Assembly (NCBI GenBank): GCA_013365325.1
Contig: JABVXV010000133.1
Coordinates: 91,859-155,858 of the forward strand
Origin: Dipetalonema caudispina
Taxonomy: Eukaryota > Nematoda > Chromadorea > Rhabditida > Onchocercidae
Direction: 5' to 3'
DNA length: 64,000 nucleotides
The position numbers and the translations under genes were made by a program. Of this stretch, positions 13,901-27,700 are shown in pieces (position 1 is the stretch's first letter; the number at the start of each line of letters is the position of its first letter). Under the pieces are notes generated by a model, which searched no databases, was not told where the DNA came from, and saw only the letters and a list, made by a program, of their open reading frames with translations.

Positions 13901-15547
13901 AAATAAAATAACGGAGCAGAAAAATTGTCATTATTATCACATAATTATTATACTGTTATTATAATTATTACTATCATGATTATGATTGTGGTGATGAATT
14001 ATATAATGATGTTACTGCATTGTTGTTATAATCATTATTATCGCTATGTTAATAATAATGATTATTAATGTTGTAATCCATGGAATGGTGAAGTATTCAG
14101 CAAAATGTCCAATTTTTGATTAAAAATAATTTTAAAAAATCTTTTGCTTTTTTTATTGCATTTGTGTGGCTTAGTTAATGATAAAATTTCTTTCACAGCA
14201 AAAGCTTAGCTAATTTAGAATTTTTAACGATACTTATTTAACCAATGTGGTATAAATTTTAAATTTGAAACCTACTTCTTTTTGTTTAATGTCTATGCAT
14301 TTGCTAATGATATAATCCATTTATGATTAATTTATCGGAATAATGCTCCATCTTATTCTTGTAGTTGATTTAAGTAGCATAATATTACTGTAAACATCTA
14401 AAAATAGATGTTTTTTTAAACAAAACTACTGTAATTAGATAAGTATGAAGGCATGTAATTTAGTAATTTTTTTACGAAATAACTATTACGGCATTTGTAG
14501 ATGGATATTAATTTTCTTTATTTTGTACTCATTTTCAAATACAACTAGTATATTTTAATTTTCATCGAAGATTATCACTATTATTCGTTTCTAGTTATTT
14601 GGCTAGACAAAAAAGAAGTTTTAACAAATACAATTTGTTGATATTTGATTTATTTTCTCATGATAAAAAAAAAAGAAAAAAGATCGCATATTGCTAAATC
14701 AGTGATACATATAACAATAATTATGACCTTATAAACAGTAATAAAAAAAAAACAACTCAAATGCAATAGAATTTTTTAGTTGTCAAAGGAACCACCATCC
14801 TTTTTTTGATAATTAAAGATTTTTTGGCTAAAAAATGAATGAAATTAAATTCAACAGAATTCGGTGATACACTAGTGAAATTGGTATTTTTATTTTTATA
14901 CCATATTGATCAATTTGATGAATAATATGTAGTCTTAACAAAATGATATATTATATGCTTATTTCTATAAATTTTAGGGAATGATTGAGGAGGAAATCGA
15001 GAGAAAAAAATGAGAAAAAGACTGGTTAAGATAACTAATAAGTTTATTTGTTAAGTTGATATTATAAGTAAGGGATGAAAATTAGTCTGGAAATGAAGCC
15101 GTAATTTTAAAACTTTAAATTTTGATTTGATTGAATAAAATTTAAAAAAAAGAAAGAAAGCTGTGTCGAGGTATTATTTCATGATATTTATTTTATTAGT
15201 TTAAAATTAATCTAATTCTTCGCTTTTTTCTTTTTTTTTTGAAGGAATTCTGTCGAAATTAACAACTTATTTTACTTATATACAATATGTTACGCTTGCT
15301 AATTTCTTTTCCTCCTGATAGTTTACATTAAAATAAACATATTATTTCATTTTTACATTTTTAATTTAAATCTTAAGTGGAACTTTTATTGTCTTAATTA
15401 TAAACGTAACCATTATGAAAATTTAGAGATATTTCAGTGAATGAAACGCTTGATAAAAACATGAAAATTTCTGGCAGTGAATTATTTCTTGGACCAAAAA
15501 CAAATGTCACCAATTCTGGAGAATCGGGAACAGCGGAAAAGACATAA
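7949..15547 (+). CDS. small single-pass membrane protein, 89 residues, two exons around a 7.3 kb intron
   Basis: Exon 1 (7949-8108) starts MAEQGQNDTSEYLKEQN, has a basic turn (ARRM) and one strongly hydrophobic segment (residues about 25-48, TTIAVVLTVLAIVLVTVSLLLG), then SRIDQI. It ends in phase 1 at ATAG|GTTAGT. Exon 2 (15438-15547) follows 'atatttcag' and continues in phase: VNETLDKNMKISGSELFLGP, then a Thr/Ser-rich tail ending AEKT and TAA. Two NxT sequons (NET and NVT) lie after the helix. With ARRM before the helix, the N terminus is probably cytosolic and the C-terminal half lumenal or extracellular. I do not recognise the family. An additional small exon inside the large intron cannot be excluded, but the two exons join in frame without one. 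Confidence 0.6.
8109..15437 (+). other. 7.3 kb intron without recognisable exons
   Basis: The sequence between the two exons of the small membrane protein is AT-rich, with many A/T homopolymers and a degenerate ATT-type block at 13920-14070. Open frames here (for example 9997-10251 and 11309-11533) are dominated by F, L, S, I, N and K and have no flanking splice pattern that I trust. Confidence 0.5.
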
Positions 15548-16452
15548 TCATTGAATCTCAAACTGGAATATATAATATTTAGTGACTATTTGTTTTAGAT
15601 TTTATTAGTGCCTATTTATTATAGTTATGAATAAATTAAATATTATTGATGGACTATTTCACTCATATTCTGCAGGTTACTTCATTCGTATTCTAATATT
15701 GATATTAGCATTATCAGTAATTATTCCGTATTATGGTAATATAACTTTCTGTAACAGATTTATATCAGTACTTCGGTACTACTTATTTACTCTTTATTAT
15801 CTATTCTATGATATGTAGACTAGCAATCGGAAAGTGTATATTGTCATAATTGAAATATGAAGTGAGTTTATTTATCCAACGTTAGTAATAATATAAAATT
15901 TTCTCTTAAATGGTACTTGACAATGTTATTAGTTTAGTATTAAATGTATGTTTAAACAGGCAAACAAAACAAATAAGCATAAACAATTAGACAATAATAA
16001 TATGTATTATTTGTTGTTGTCTATTTGGTCAAGCAATTTCTGCTGTTGTTATTGTTGTTTTGTTTTTCATTAATTGCACTAATAAAGTTATTTTTCATTA
16101 CTATATTGCTAATAATTACTCGTTCGTATTACAAAAATACCATTGAAATAGTATTGTTAGAATCTTAATTACTTGAATTTATATTGGTTGGATATTGCAA
16201 ATCTTAAAAGTACCATATTTATCATATTTGCTGGAAATATGATGTTGTTGTTTATTGACAAAAAAGGAATAATAAAATATGATATTGATATTAATATTGA
16301 TTAATTATTTCACATTCATTGATTTATTATGATCTTGACTATTTTCAATAACAATAATATTTTTTGCAAAGTTTTGAGGAATCTCGTGAAATATTCGAAA
16401 AGGAATGAGAAAATTTTAGAAATAAAATAAAAGACAACAATAATTAATAGTA

Positions 16453-16501
16453 CAATAATAATAATAATGATAATAATAATAATAATGATAATAAAAAAAA
16501 A

Positions 16502-16571
<70 letters not shown>

Positions 16572-16572
16572 T
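16453..16572. repeat. (AAT)n microsatellite with an A-run interruption
   Basis: About 120 bases of AAT/ATA units, broken by GAT units and a run of A near 16493-16503. The reverse strand reads as poly-leucine, which is an artefact of the repeat and not a protein. Confidence 0.95.
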
Positions 16573-17389
16573 GACAAGTTTATGGCATTTAATGCAGAAA
16601 ATGGTAATTTGTTTTACATCAGAAGAAATAGAAAGATTGGAAATTAACAATGATAGAGTAAATATTTTAAAAAAGTCTTTTTTTGTGAAAAATTTAGGAA
16701 AAAATTGGTGATATTTTCATAATTAATTCGCCAAAAATTGTCCATTCGTTGGTATATTTGAATAAACTATTGCTGGATAAAATAATAAAGAATATAATGT
16801 AAATATAACAGTTTTTCGTTTTTTTTTTTTCATTTATAAAGTATAATATTCTTTTTTTTTGCATCTTCCAATCGAAAGATTTCAAATTATATATTCAGTT
16901 GGGAAATTTACCCATAATTATAATGATTACTAGAATACTTAATAATATCAATTCACAGTATTATTCGTGTTGTTAACAAAGATAATAATGTTATTCGAGT
17001 TATAAGCCTTCTTCTGATCTTTGATAGCATATTTATTGCTTTTACTTATCATCCATCAATTCAAATTCTTCCTTTTTTTTCTAATAAAAAATTCATTTAA
17101 TTAAGGAACATTTGATATCATTTTTTTTTCTTTATGTTTTTTTTCTGAAACAAACAAAGAGAAAGAGAAGGCAGTAATTAATATAAACAATTCTGATACA
17201 AGTCGATAATACATCATTTGTTTTGGTACAAAACAAATGATTAAAAAAAAATTTAAAAAAAAGAAGGAAAAAACAGCGTAAGTTCAAAATTAGCTTTGTT
17301 CTTTTTTTTTTTTTTGCTGTTGTCATTTCAATTTTAATTTTAAACTTGTCGATGGTAATAATGTCGTTATCCAGTACTGAATAGTAGGA

Positions 17390-17393
<4 letters not shown>

Positions 17394-17425
<32 letters not shown>
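17394..17425. repeat. (GA)n microsatellite
   Basis: Sixteen consecutive GA units, about 290 bases upstream of the tRNA-Ala gene. Confidence 0.95.
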
Positions 17426-17428
<3 letters not shown>

Positions 17429-17716
17429 CAAATGATTTGATATTATTTATATTAATTGGGAATTTTATCACATTATACTCGTTTCCTACTTGATAACACA
17501 CATATTTTGTGAATTAATAATGCTAATTTTAATATGGTAATTTAATAAATATTTTACTTAATATAATGGCAACAAAATTAGTTAGGATCAAGGAAGTCAT
17601 TCTACTAATTGTTGTTCTATTTGTCAAATTATTTACGCAAAATTAACATCTGCAAATTTCAGCGTAACAAAATTAAAATAACTAAAAATAGAAATTGAGT
17701 ATAACTTTGTCAGAGT

Positions 17717-17788
17717 GGGGGTTTAGCTCAGTGGTAGAGCGCTCGCTTTGCATGCGAGAGGGCGGGGGTTCGATCCCCCCAACCTCCA
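17717..17788 (+). tRNA. tRNA-Ala (anticodon UGC)
   Basis: The 72-base sequence folds into a full cloverleaf. The acceptor stem GGGGGTT pairs with AACCTCC and includes the G3-U70 wobble pair that is the main identity element for alanyl-tRNA synthetase. The anticodon arm is CTCGC-TTTGCAT-GCGAG with anticodon TGC, and the T arm is GGGGG-TTCGATC-CCCCC. Box A (TAGCTCAGTGG) and box B (GGTTCGATCCC) are intact. The discriminator base is A and CCA is not encoded. A TTTT at 17807-17810 can serve as the RNA polymerase III terminator. There is no intron. It decodes GCA and wobble-read alanine codons. Confidence 0.97.
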
Positions 17789-17806
17789 GATGAAAGGGAC
17801 AACCTC

Positions 17807-17810
17807 TTTT
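17807..17810 (+). terminator. Pol III oligo-T terminator of tRNA-Ala
   Basis: First TTTT after the tRNA 3' end, 19 bases downstream, in the context ACCTCTTTTGC. Confidence 0.75.
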
Positions 17811-18769
17811 GCTTCATTGGGAGTAAATAAAAAAGCATTTATAGAAAATGAGGTATTTGCTGGACAGAGTAAAAGATGCCCTAATATTTAATAAAGTTGT
17901 CAACTGCCATAGGATCAAAATTGATAATGTGCTTATCCTAACACTAAAGTACTCCTCTCCTTTTTCCTTCTCGTGAACTATTACTTCATAGATGAAAAAC
18001 TCGATAGACCTAAAACTTTTGATTTTTCTATAAATGTATATATACTATGTGAGTTAAACATTAACTCTTGTGTAAAGTGCACGCCAGTAATGGATATCCA
18101 TTAATTCAAGCTGCAAAGTGCAAAATAATAAATGCCACGTAAGTTTCGTACCCTTCACGACAAAATATCACGTTAAGCTCTATACCATGTTTTTTTTGAC
18201 AAGATTGTTGAATAAAGTGTAAAATGTGGTCGGTGTTCAGAAAATGAGAACAAATTGAAATTTACTTGATAAAATCGTTAACACAGGAGAACATATTGCG
18301 CAGTAATGTATGGAAAAGCCATATCAGCAGGAACTGCTGAATGAAATGATATATAAAGAGTGGAACTAATAAGTCAACAATAACAACGGAAAACGTATAT
18401 CAGGTGTAAGAAAAGTGAAAGTTGAAGTAACGTAAAATAGAAGTAGATATTCACAAGATAACGAGCAAAAAACCAATTTCTCAACAGACAACAGATATAC
18501 TGGCTTGCTTTTGTTAGGTATACACAGATAACAAGAGAGAAATCCTGCAAACAAACAAAACAATTTTCGTCAAAATTTCTGAAACAAGAGAAAAATTCGA
18601 TTTACCCTAATACGCAGATCACCAAAAAACACAGGTATAACACATGACAAAAAATATTTCAAAAATTTAACTGAGAACTATTTCCATGAAAGAGAGCCTA
18701 GATGAAAGAAGTGAATGCTTGTCGACACGTATACATTTTTACCATAAAGCTCTTCAACATCGTATCAAT
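17811..18769. other. spacer between tRNA-Ala and the 3' end of SBNO
   Basis: No gene seen. It should hold the 3' untranslated region of the SBNO gene, which is transcribed leftwards and stops at 18770. The frame at 18366-18563 on the minus strand is compositionally non-coding. Confidence 0.55.
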
Positions 18770-21700
18770 TCAGTTTAAAGTACTTGTTGATTTCGATTCC
18801 GTACAACCACCACCACAGTGTTTCTCAAAACGAGCAACAAGTGTCCTCACGTATTGCGGTAAAACCAGTAATCCTGAAATATTAAATATAAGGAAGCAAA
18901 ATTATAGAACCAATTTTAATGTTTTAGGAAGTTGTAAATTTGACACAAAGGAGCAAAGAATTGCAACTTTTCAAATCATAATTTCGTAAATAAAATCTCA
19001 TGTGGAAGAGTATTATGTGACGCTGTCGGTCATAACTATAAACAACGTCTTTATTCAGAGATAAACCCAAAAGGTCATACCAACGATCTTGTGATCCTGC
19101 GGTGTTCTGACACGAATTATCTGCATCCGCTGAGATCGCCTGATTTCCCGAGCTGACATACCGCTGGACAATACTTCTTCGACGATCGGCCAGACTGAGA
19201 GCACTGAACCAGAAAGAACAAAGTAAGTTCGGGTTCGTCGTCCAGTTTCGCAGTATATACCCATTGCTTCGTTCCGGCAACGACCATGAAAATAATTGTG
19301 CTGGCAGGTCTTGTTTGAACCTGAAATTAAGAAAAAAAATCTTTAGAAAAAGTTTCAACTAAGTGAAGTCAAAAGAACAATATCCATGTCTGAATGAGCA
19401 CTTGTATATCATGCTTTCGCACGATCTGACTCAAAAACTGACTTCATGATGATACAAATCAACTGACCTTCAAACAGATCCTTCCAAACTTGTTCAGTTT
19501 CTTCAGGACTGGCAAGATGAAAACGTTTTGTTAGTTCGTCGATTGTTTCCAGTTTTGCACTTCGACCTGTACTTGGTCGCGTAATGCAGAAAAGGCGTGC
19601 ACCCGTATCCAAACGTTTTTTGCCGATACCATAAACAAGAGCTGCAGTCTTTCTCCCATTATTACCAACTGATGCCAAATAAAATCCATCCTGGAAATCA
19701 AAAAAAAATACCAGCTAAATTTCTATGAAGAACGGTATGATGCTAATAATTGACTTTTAACTTTTGAGCAATAAAATTTCTATAAGTTCAAATGCGCTTA
19801 AATTTACCTGATCTTCATGATGATCCTTCCAAATTGCATAAGCATCCTCCCAACTTACACCACGTTCCACGCCAATTTTGTGAATTTCGACTCGGAAGAA
19901 ACCACTTTCATAGCGTCCCATAAATACACGAGTTTCCAACTTACGTGCCTCATCACCACCCATTCCAAGATCTGAAACATCATTTGAGAATTGAACAATA
20001 AAATGCCTAGATAAGTAAATACAATAATCACGTTTGTTAATAAATCCTCAAACAGTACAATCAAATTCACAGAAAACTGATAACTAACCCATAATGCCCA
20101 TATCATAAGTCCCATCATGTTTCGCTTGTGCAACTAATTCAGCAACGATATCGGAAAAATACTGGAAAAGTGCGTTTTGTGCGTGCACTGGTAAGCCAAG
20201 AAGACGATTTAGAAACTTTGGTATGGTTGCAGATTCTTTTTCAATTGTATAAATACCATTATCCAGTGATAATAAACCAACACCTTCCATATAACACTGC
20301 ATATCTATAGCATTAAAATTCTTATATTATCACGTTTATCACCAAAAATGCATCCTGCACTAAATTCGACCATTTATATATTTACATTTCCAGCAAATCG
20401 AGCTTAAGCAAAATAGACAGAAACATTTACCAGTGATAAAGTTTCCAGGCTTGTAATCTTTCGGTGGTGGTATAAGTGGCGGATCGAGTAATCCAGTAAC
20501 CGTCCGCAGTAATACATCTAAAGCCGCTCGGCCATATCTTGTGTCCAAATTAAATTGACTTAGATCACGTGATTCCGTTGCACGACGATCACCATGCGTT
20601 AATGCTCCGAGAGATTCAAGTCGTTTGGCAACAATTGATGCAAACCTATACGATGCGTATAATCCAACGACTTACACATGACAACAAATTCAAGAAAAAG
20701 TTTTCACTGTCCTACAATGTGTACTAAAAAGTAATGGAACAATAAATGAAGCTTAGCAACCATCAAAGCATATTCAGTACTTTTTGAAAGGACTGGTTTC
20801 ATGCTTTAAAAAAAGAAAAAGTAAAAGCGAAGTATGACGCATGATCTATGTTATGTTGACTTACCTTTTTTCACCAGCAAGTTCGGATATCAAAAATATA
20901 TATTCCGGTGCGCTCACCTGATTTGAACGATGTGTACGACCTAAAATAGCAGTAATTTATTTCTTCAAGCCTTCATAATCATCTGTTAAATCTTAAAAAA
21001 AGAGAAATTACCAAATTGTTGAATAGCTTTGTCGGCAGACCAAGGCAATTCCAATGTGATATGTACACGACGTCGACGATTTGCAGCTCTTCGATCCGAC
21101 TAAAGGTAAACTATTACTAGTTTATTCAAGTCACTAAATTTCCAATACATAAATCGGATTCATTTCAAACAGCGTAAGGAAAAAAAGAATAATGAAACTA
21201 ACTTGCAATGAGATACCGGAAGATGCTGCCTCTGAAATTACAGCAACCAATTTTTCGCCCTTCATAAATTTATCTTTTTCATCCATATTCATTAATTCAA
21301 GCGGTACATCTGCTCCAGCATGTCGAAGTTCATATTCAACATCTCCATCTTCACGGCATACAACACGACCTTTACGACCAGTCATCTAAAAAGGTGAATG
21401 TTAAATTATTTCCAAACAAAATTTTTTTTTCATCCAATAAAGAACTTCTACTAAACAATAAAATTCTAAATATTTTTGAAAATAAAAATAAACCTCAGCG
21501 ACATAATCGGGACCACCCAGTTCGTCAATTAATTGATCCAGTGTGTTTGGTGGTAATCGGGGGCTTAGGCGCTCTACAGCAGCCAGCAGCTCAGCCTTGA
21601 TTAGTGAAGTTTCACCAAGAGTGAGATCTTCATCACTAACCAGACGCGATGATGACATGAAAACATCGGCAGTACTATGCTGCAATGAATTTTGTTTACT

Positions 21701-24700
21701 TAAACATAATCATTGGTTGCATTGAGAAGTCAACTCTACCTCATAACATGATATTACAAACAAAAGGATCAACGTGGATGCATAACTAATTCAATCAGTA
21801 ATGTTGATTTCAAATGCATGTCAAACTTGATAAAAGATACGACAGGCTTGCTTAAAAAACTTGCAATATCGTATTATACTAATTCCATTTAATTCACTCC
21901 CGGTTAGTTATTCGTATTTAGTAACAACTGGAAACAATTGAGATAAAAATTATTTTTAAATTGTTTCTTCTTCAAACCAAATGTCACATCATGCCTTCTA
22001 TTCCCAAAAGCGAATCTTACCATCGCTGTAGAATCGACTCTACTGGTCGTTTTCTTCTGCTTTTTTTTGAATTTCTTTTTCTTAACTTTCTTTTTCTTCG
22101 GTGAATCCGAAATGACTTGTTGTTTTGCTGCCCATGGATCTTCTGGAAATACAACAGAATTTGTTTCCTGTTTCTCATATTTACCGAAAAGTGTCAGAGA
22201 AGATTCTCGAAATCATACCTCTAGTAAAATCACAGGTAAATGGATTAAATTCCTCCTCATCACTTCCTTCTTTCTCCTTTTCACTGCCACTTTTCCCTTC
22301 AGTTGTTTCCTCATCTGAACTTTTTGCCTCATCCAACAATCTTTGCAACCAGGTATCTTCGTCACCTTGGATGGCTCCATTTGATGCTAAATTGATAATG
22401 GTGAGAAAAGAAAAACACTCCAGAAATCTAGTTTTAAAATTATCGATATTTTCATTCAACATCGTTTCCATTATTTAGTTCATATAGATTCAATTTTTTT
22501 TTCCTCTTTTTTGCAGTTGGTCGTTCTATGACTAATTTATCCGTTAATGTGGACATAAAAACGATGATCTTATTCGTCAAGAACGATTGAAAACCAAGTG
22601 ACAAAAAAAAGCAGAATTCAGGTCAACATATGATTTGATGGAGTAAATCATATTGCTTCTGACTCTTTTCCTATATTCCATCCGCTCTACCAATTCAGGC
22701 ACAAACAATTTGTAAACATTTTAAATTTCAGTATGTATGGAGCACAGTGTATCGAAGTACGAGGTTTAGCATTCCATGTGCTGCATCATCTTTCAATAAA
22801 CTTGTTCTGCTATAATCTAATGTATATCTGTTGCGCAAGAAATTTCTTGATTTTTTCAATTAAATTTACGATGAGATAATTTATACGCTCCTTCAATGTC
22901 GCGAACCATCAAGAACAACTCCCAATTCTGTCTTTAATGATTTGTAATTTAGGATAAAAGTCATTAAACAAGTACCAATTATAGCATTGCTTTAAATCAA
23001 TTTAAAAAAAGAAAAACTTACGCTCTCCTTCTTCACTCGATGATTCATCTTCCCCTTCCGTTGACTGTGAACTGTTATCTCGCGCTGATGATTCAGTACT
23101 ATCCGAGTCACCCTGTCCCTCTTCATCTGTTTGTTCTGCCGTAATCGAATTCTGTCTAACCCGTTTTGCAGGTAAACCAAAGGTTGATATAGATCCCAAA
23201 TTTTCCACTGAAATAAGCGAGAAGTATAAATATATTTCTTGCTGATTTCATTATATAATCTTCCATAAAAAAACAATACAAGGTGAAATCACTCAATGCA
23301 AATTCTTATCCGCCAATAAAAACGTAATTTTTCAAAAAAGAAATTTGCGCTATAGACGACTATTAATCCATACTACACCAAGTAATGTTAATTTGTTCGT
23401 GTTTGAAAGTAACAAAATCTCAATTTTTTTCTTGATTAAGCATCTCTCTGTGATATGTGATGCCAGTAATTCAAGATAGAGCATATACCCAAGTATCGAA
23501 ACAACGATTCATTTGATCAGAAACACTTGTAAGTTGAAAATAACAATTTGCATTTAACAATTTGCAATTTTACATAATACTCTATTATACGCACATTTGC
23601 GTTTGGCCGGGCGATCTAATTCATTGCACATTTTGTCGAAATTTGCATATACATCCGCAGAAGAATTCGTATTTTCTGTTGGGAAATGTTTCTCTATAAG
23701 CCTCGCCAACACTGCTCTAAATTGTCGTTTCTTAATAAATTCTTCAATTTAATGCGTAATAACGTTGATATCAATTTCACTTGATTCAGCCTTGATTATG
23801 TGACTTTTATTAAGTAGTTTTACCAAATCTTGTTAATTACAAACTTGGCAGTGGATACGAATTCAGTCAATTCGCCACCGGCATCGTCAAGCGCTTCCAG
23901 TGTCTTCGATTCACCAGTAGTTTGCAAACCAATCACAACGCATTTATTGGCTTTTATTGCATCACGCACTATCTTGACACATGATTTTACCTAAATAAAG
24001 TTTGAATGTTTTAATTCTATGTTCTTAATTTCATCGTCTCTCCCACTCTGAAAAACTTGCTGAATGCCTATTTTTTTTGACTGGATAGAAAATCGGTAGT
24101 AAAAATCTCGTTATTTAATTGATTTACATAGTAAGTAAACGACTCCAATTTTTTTCAAATTCAAAAAATATAATGAAAAAATAAATACAGAATACCTTTG
24201 CACCAATACAGACATATTTGAAAAATCGTTGATGTGCCGCCCAAAACTGTCCCCAAATCAGTTTTACTTGCGCTCGACCAATACAGTGACGAGAAAGAGC
24301 TGCCTACAAGGAATTTTTTCTTTACTTTAATTAATGAGAAATCATATCCAACTTAAAGGAGTGCATAATCACCGACAACATTGCTTATCCTTCAATTTAT
24401 TGTTTATAATATTAGCGGAACCTAAACAACATGGTTTAGAATATTACTCCTATCTTGCGAGTTTCTTCCACCTTAAAGTACTATTAATCAAACAAACATG
24501 CAACGAAGTACATGAACCTGAAATTGTCTTCGACATTCAAGCCATATTTTAACTGATGCATCATATACTTCGATGAAATCTGCCGACAATGGCACTTCTT
24601 CAACCCGAAAGCTAACACCGCGGAAAGAAAGCTGTCGCGCTAGATAAAGACCACGTTGCTAAAATTTTTAATCAACTTTTTATAAATTCAGAAACTGACT

Positions 24701-27700
24701 CGAAATTATTTGAAAGAGTGATTTTCTTCGAGGATTTTTCACCAACAAAAGATGCAAAGAAACAATGGTTAAACATATTTATCTGTCTAAACAGAAACCT
24801 TCATATCCATTGCAACTACTTCCATAGCTCCAACGCCTCGTTTTTCTACAGCATTAATGAAATCACTGAATTCTCGAAATGCTTGTCCCTGTCCCCATAA
24901 GCCTATACGTGTCATATATGCCATATTTCGAGGTTCTGGAAATAGTAATTCTATAAAACATTTTAAATTTACGCAAACATTCTAAAAGTTGAGTTGACCG
25001 GTGGGAGGTCGTAGTTTCATGAAAAAGTGAAGCTTTACGCAAACATTCTATAAGTTGAGTTAACCGGTGGGAGGTCGTAGTTTCATGAAAAAGTGACGCA
25101 TATCGGAATTAGTCGCACAATTAATACCTGTTGCACCAGTTGCCGAAGCATAAACAATCCGGGCATTTGGTAAGGCTTTCTGCAGTTCCATAACACTTCG
25201 ACCTGTTTTCGTTGGTTTTGAACCAGATGTAGGAACCAAATTTTTGGCACGATGGCATTCATCAAGCACGATAACACCGTCGTAATCCTATAACCAAGAT
25301 AATGTAATTAATTTGAACATATAAAGAAATATCATTTTTGTTCCTTGTTAAATTTTGAACCGTTAAAAGGGCAGCTGTTCATAATTTCTCCTCCTAATTT
25401 TTTTCCAACAATTTTACAAGCCTAGTGAATTCCTCACATTATGTTATCAACGACAAAAAAACTATGTAAGGAATTTGACTTTTTTGAATTATGCTGAGCA
25501 CAAAAAGATGATGGAAAAATGACTGAAAAATGCTGTCTGTAAATGTAAAGATACACAACAAAAACCGGTAAAATAAATCATAGTTAATATCCTAACATCT
25601 ATAAATAATTGGAGAACACTTGATACCATCATAAGCCTTCTTAGAAAGGTGTATTACGTGACCTGCTGCAAAAACTATTACTATCACAAAATACTTTATA
25701 TTATGCGACTAGATAGTGTTCTGTAGCATCTTTGTGTCAGAACTATTAGAGCACACTCTTGGAAGCACTGTACAGCTTAAAAAGAAATACTAGAAGTGTA
25801 GATAAATGTCTCAGTTCGAGCCGTTCCAACTTCTTCATTTTTACGCTTGAGCCTGGTAATGTTCCAAATTTAGACGCTAGAGCAAATTAGAATGAAATTT
25901 GATAATGTCTGAACAAATTTAGGCGCCAATGAAAATCAGAATGAAACTAAAGACTAACCTGACCAAACCACTGGATCAGTTGTTTAAGCCTTGTTCGGTA
26001 TTTACCTTTCGCTGAACGACATTCACCGATGAGTGATGAATATGTTGCAAAAATGCAACCTTTCTTGACATCATTTTCCTTTCCACCAATTTTGGAGTAT
26101 TTGAATTTATTTAATGCGTAAACCTAAAAACATGAATGTAGTGCCATATCTTAGTGCAACGAAATAAAGCCGGAATATTTATTGATTAATGCATGGTATA
26201 ACATACACATCACAATTTTAACCAACAGTTCAGGAAATGAAAGGCAATCCAAGCATGAACCTTGATGTTTTTGGCACCAATATCTCTTAAATCACGTTCG
26301 GCGTCGTATCGCAAATCGGCCGAAACACTGAGCCTATAAAATATAATTTTTCAAACCAGGAAAACCAAAAACCTTTTTTCTCTAACCGACATATTCGAGA
26401 TGATTAAAACCTTGTTAGAGCTACAGAAATTTGATTGTCGATATGTTGCAATAAGGCTTAAAAAATCAATTGAAGAAAATGTAGCGTTAGATTTCAGCCC
26501 AAAGCAAATAATCAAAAGTAATAGCAATATAATCAAGTTTAAAATACAAATAAGCGTTGAAATTTATAAACTTCATCTTTACTCAGTTTAGAAAACAAGC
26601 TTCTGAATGAAAAAAAATTCTACCAAATTGATCGTTTGCGTCCTAAGAGATAATTTTCAAAGATGATGCAAGCAATCGTTCTTCCTTTACCCACACCAGC
26701 TCCATCACCTATGAAATCAAGAAAAGAATTCTGCAATGCAATACTTAATGAAGAGGATAAGTGAGAAAACATACATCACTACTGAAAAAACATCAAAATG
26801 AAGCAGAGCAATACAACATTGAAATAATCTGTTGAAAAGGCTTTACATTTGAGATAATGCATTCTTGAAGATATACCCGAGACATGAGAAAACGGTATAG
26901 TTGTACTTAATGGAACTCTAATTTACAGTAGAATTTTAAGCAGCATTCGGAGAAAAAGAAAAAGTAGAAGGATGAGAGGAAGGAACAACATCGATAATAG
27001 GTATTCGAGGATCGGGCAACCATTTAAAAATGCTTGAAGGTCTAACCAATCAAATAGCCAACACGTTCATTCGATGGAAGACGCATCTCATGCGCTTGAC
27101 AAGCATATACTACTGCTTCTAGCTGTACAGCTGAAATCGCGCCTGTATCAATGATCTGAAAAATAACAGTTTTAACTACATAGAATAAGAAGAAAATGAC
27201 AAAAAAAATTAAAAGTATATGAATATGGAAGTTTGAGTTAATTTCACCCTTTTTTTTCTACAAAAAAAATTTTGCATTTGATTTGAATGTTTACAAGAAT
27301 AAGACGAGCAATGGAATGAACAAGAGAGGAAACTCTTCCAGAAAACTATAATGAATAAAATATTTTCCGGGAATCAACAGAAGCAAGAAATTAGACCTCT
27401 TCCGGAATAGTCAAATTATAACGTATATCTGGTGGTGCAACACTACTCAACGATGCAGTTTCAATAACACAATCCGGATGTGATAAACCGGAACGAAGCT
27501 TCGCTGGACGGTAATCCGCATATGTTTCCGCATAACCCAAATTCTCTTCCTGGAACAAGAAAAAATGAATCAACAATACAAACAACTGCGCATCCGGGTA
27601 ACCATTGACTGGAATCATACAGGATGGTTTACGAAAGTGCATCAGCCATTTCATGCCAGGAATCCAAAATAAACCCTCAGAGACTTTATTTTGTATTCGT

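Larger units (their letters stand above)
15548..17716. other. non-coding spacer, 3' flank and microsatellites
   Basis: This holds the 3' flank of the small membrane-protein gene, an (AAT)n tract at 16453-16572 and a (GA)n tract at 17394-17425. The frames at 15627-15818, 16694-16885 and 17132-17326 lack any coding character. Confidence 0.6.

Noticed and set aside
16444..16650. Minus-strand frame rich in leucine (68 residues)
   Set aside because: It is a translation of the (AAT)n microsatellite, not a protein.
19055..19264. SBNO ending at the in-frame TGA at 19055
   Set aside because: A good donor at 19080 and a downstream exon (18873-18770) give the conserved [11 protein letters not shown] ending, so the readthrough stop is intronic.
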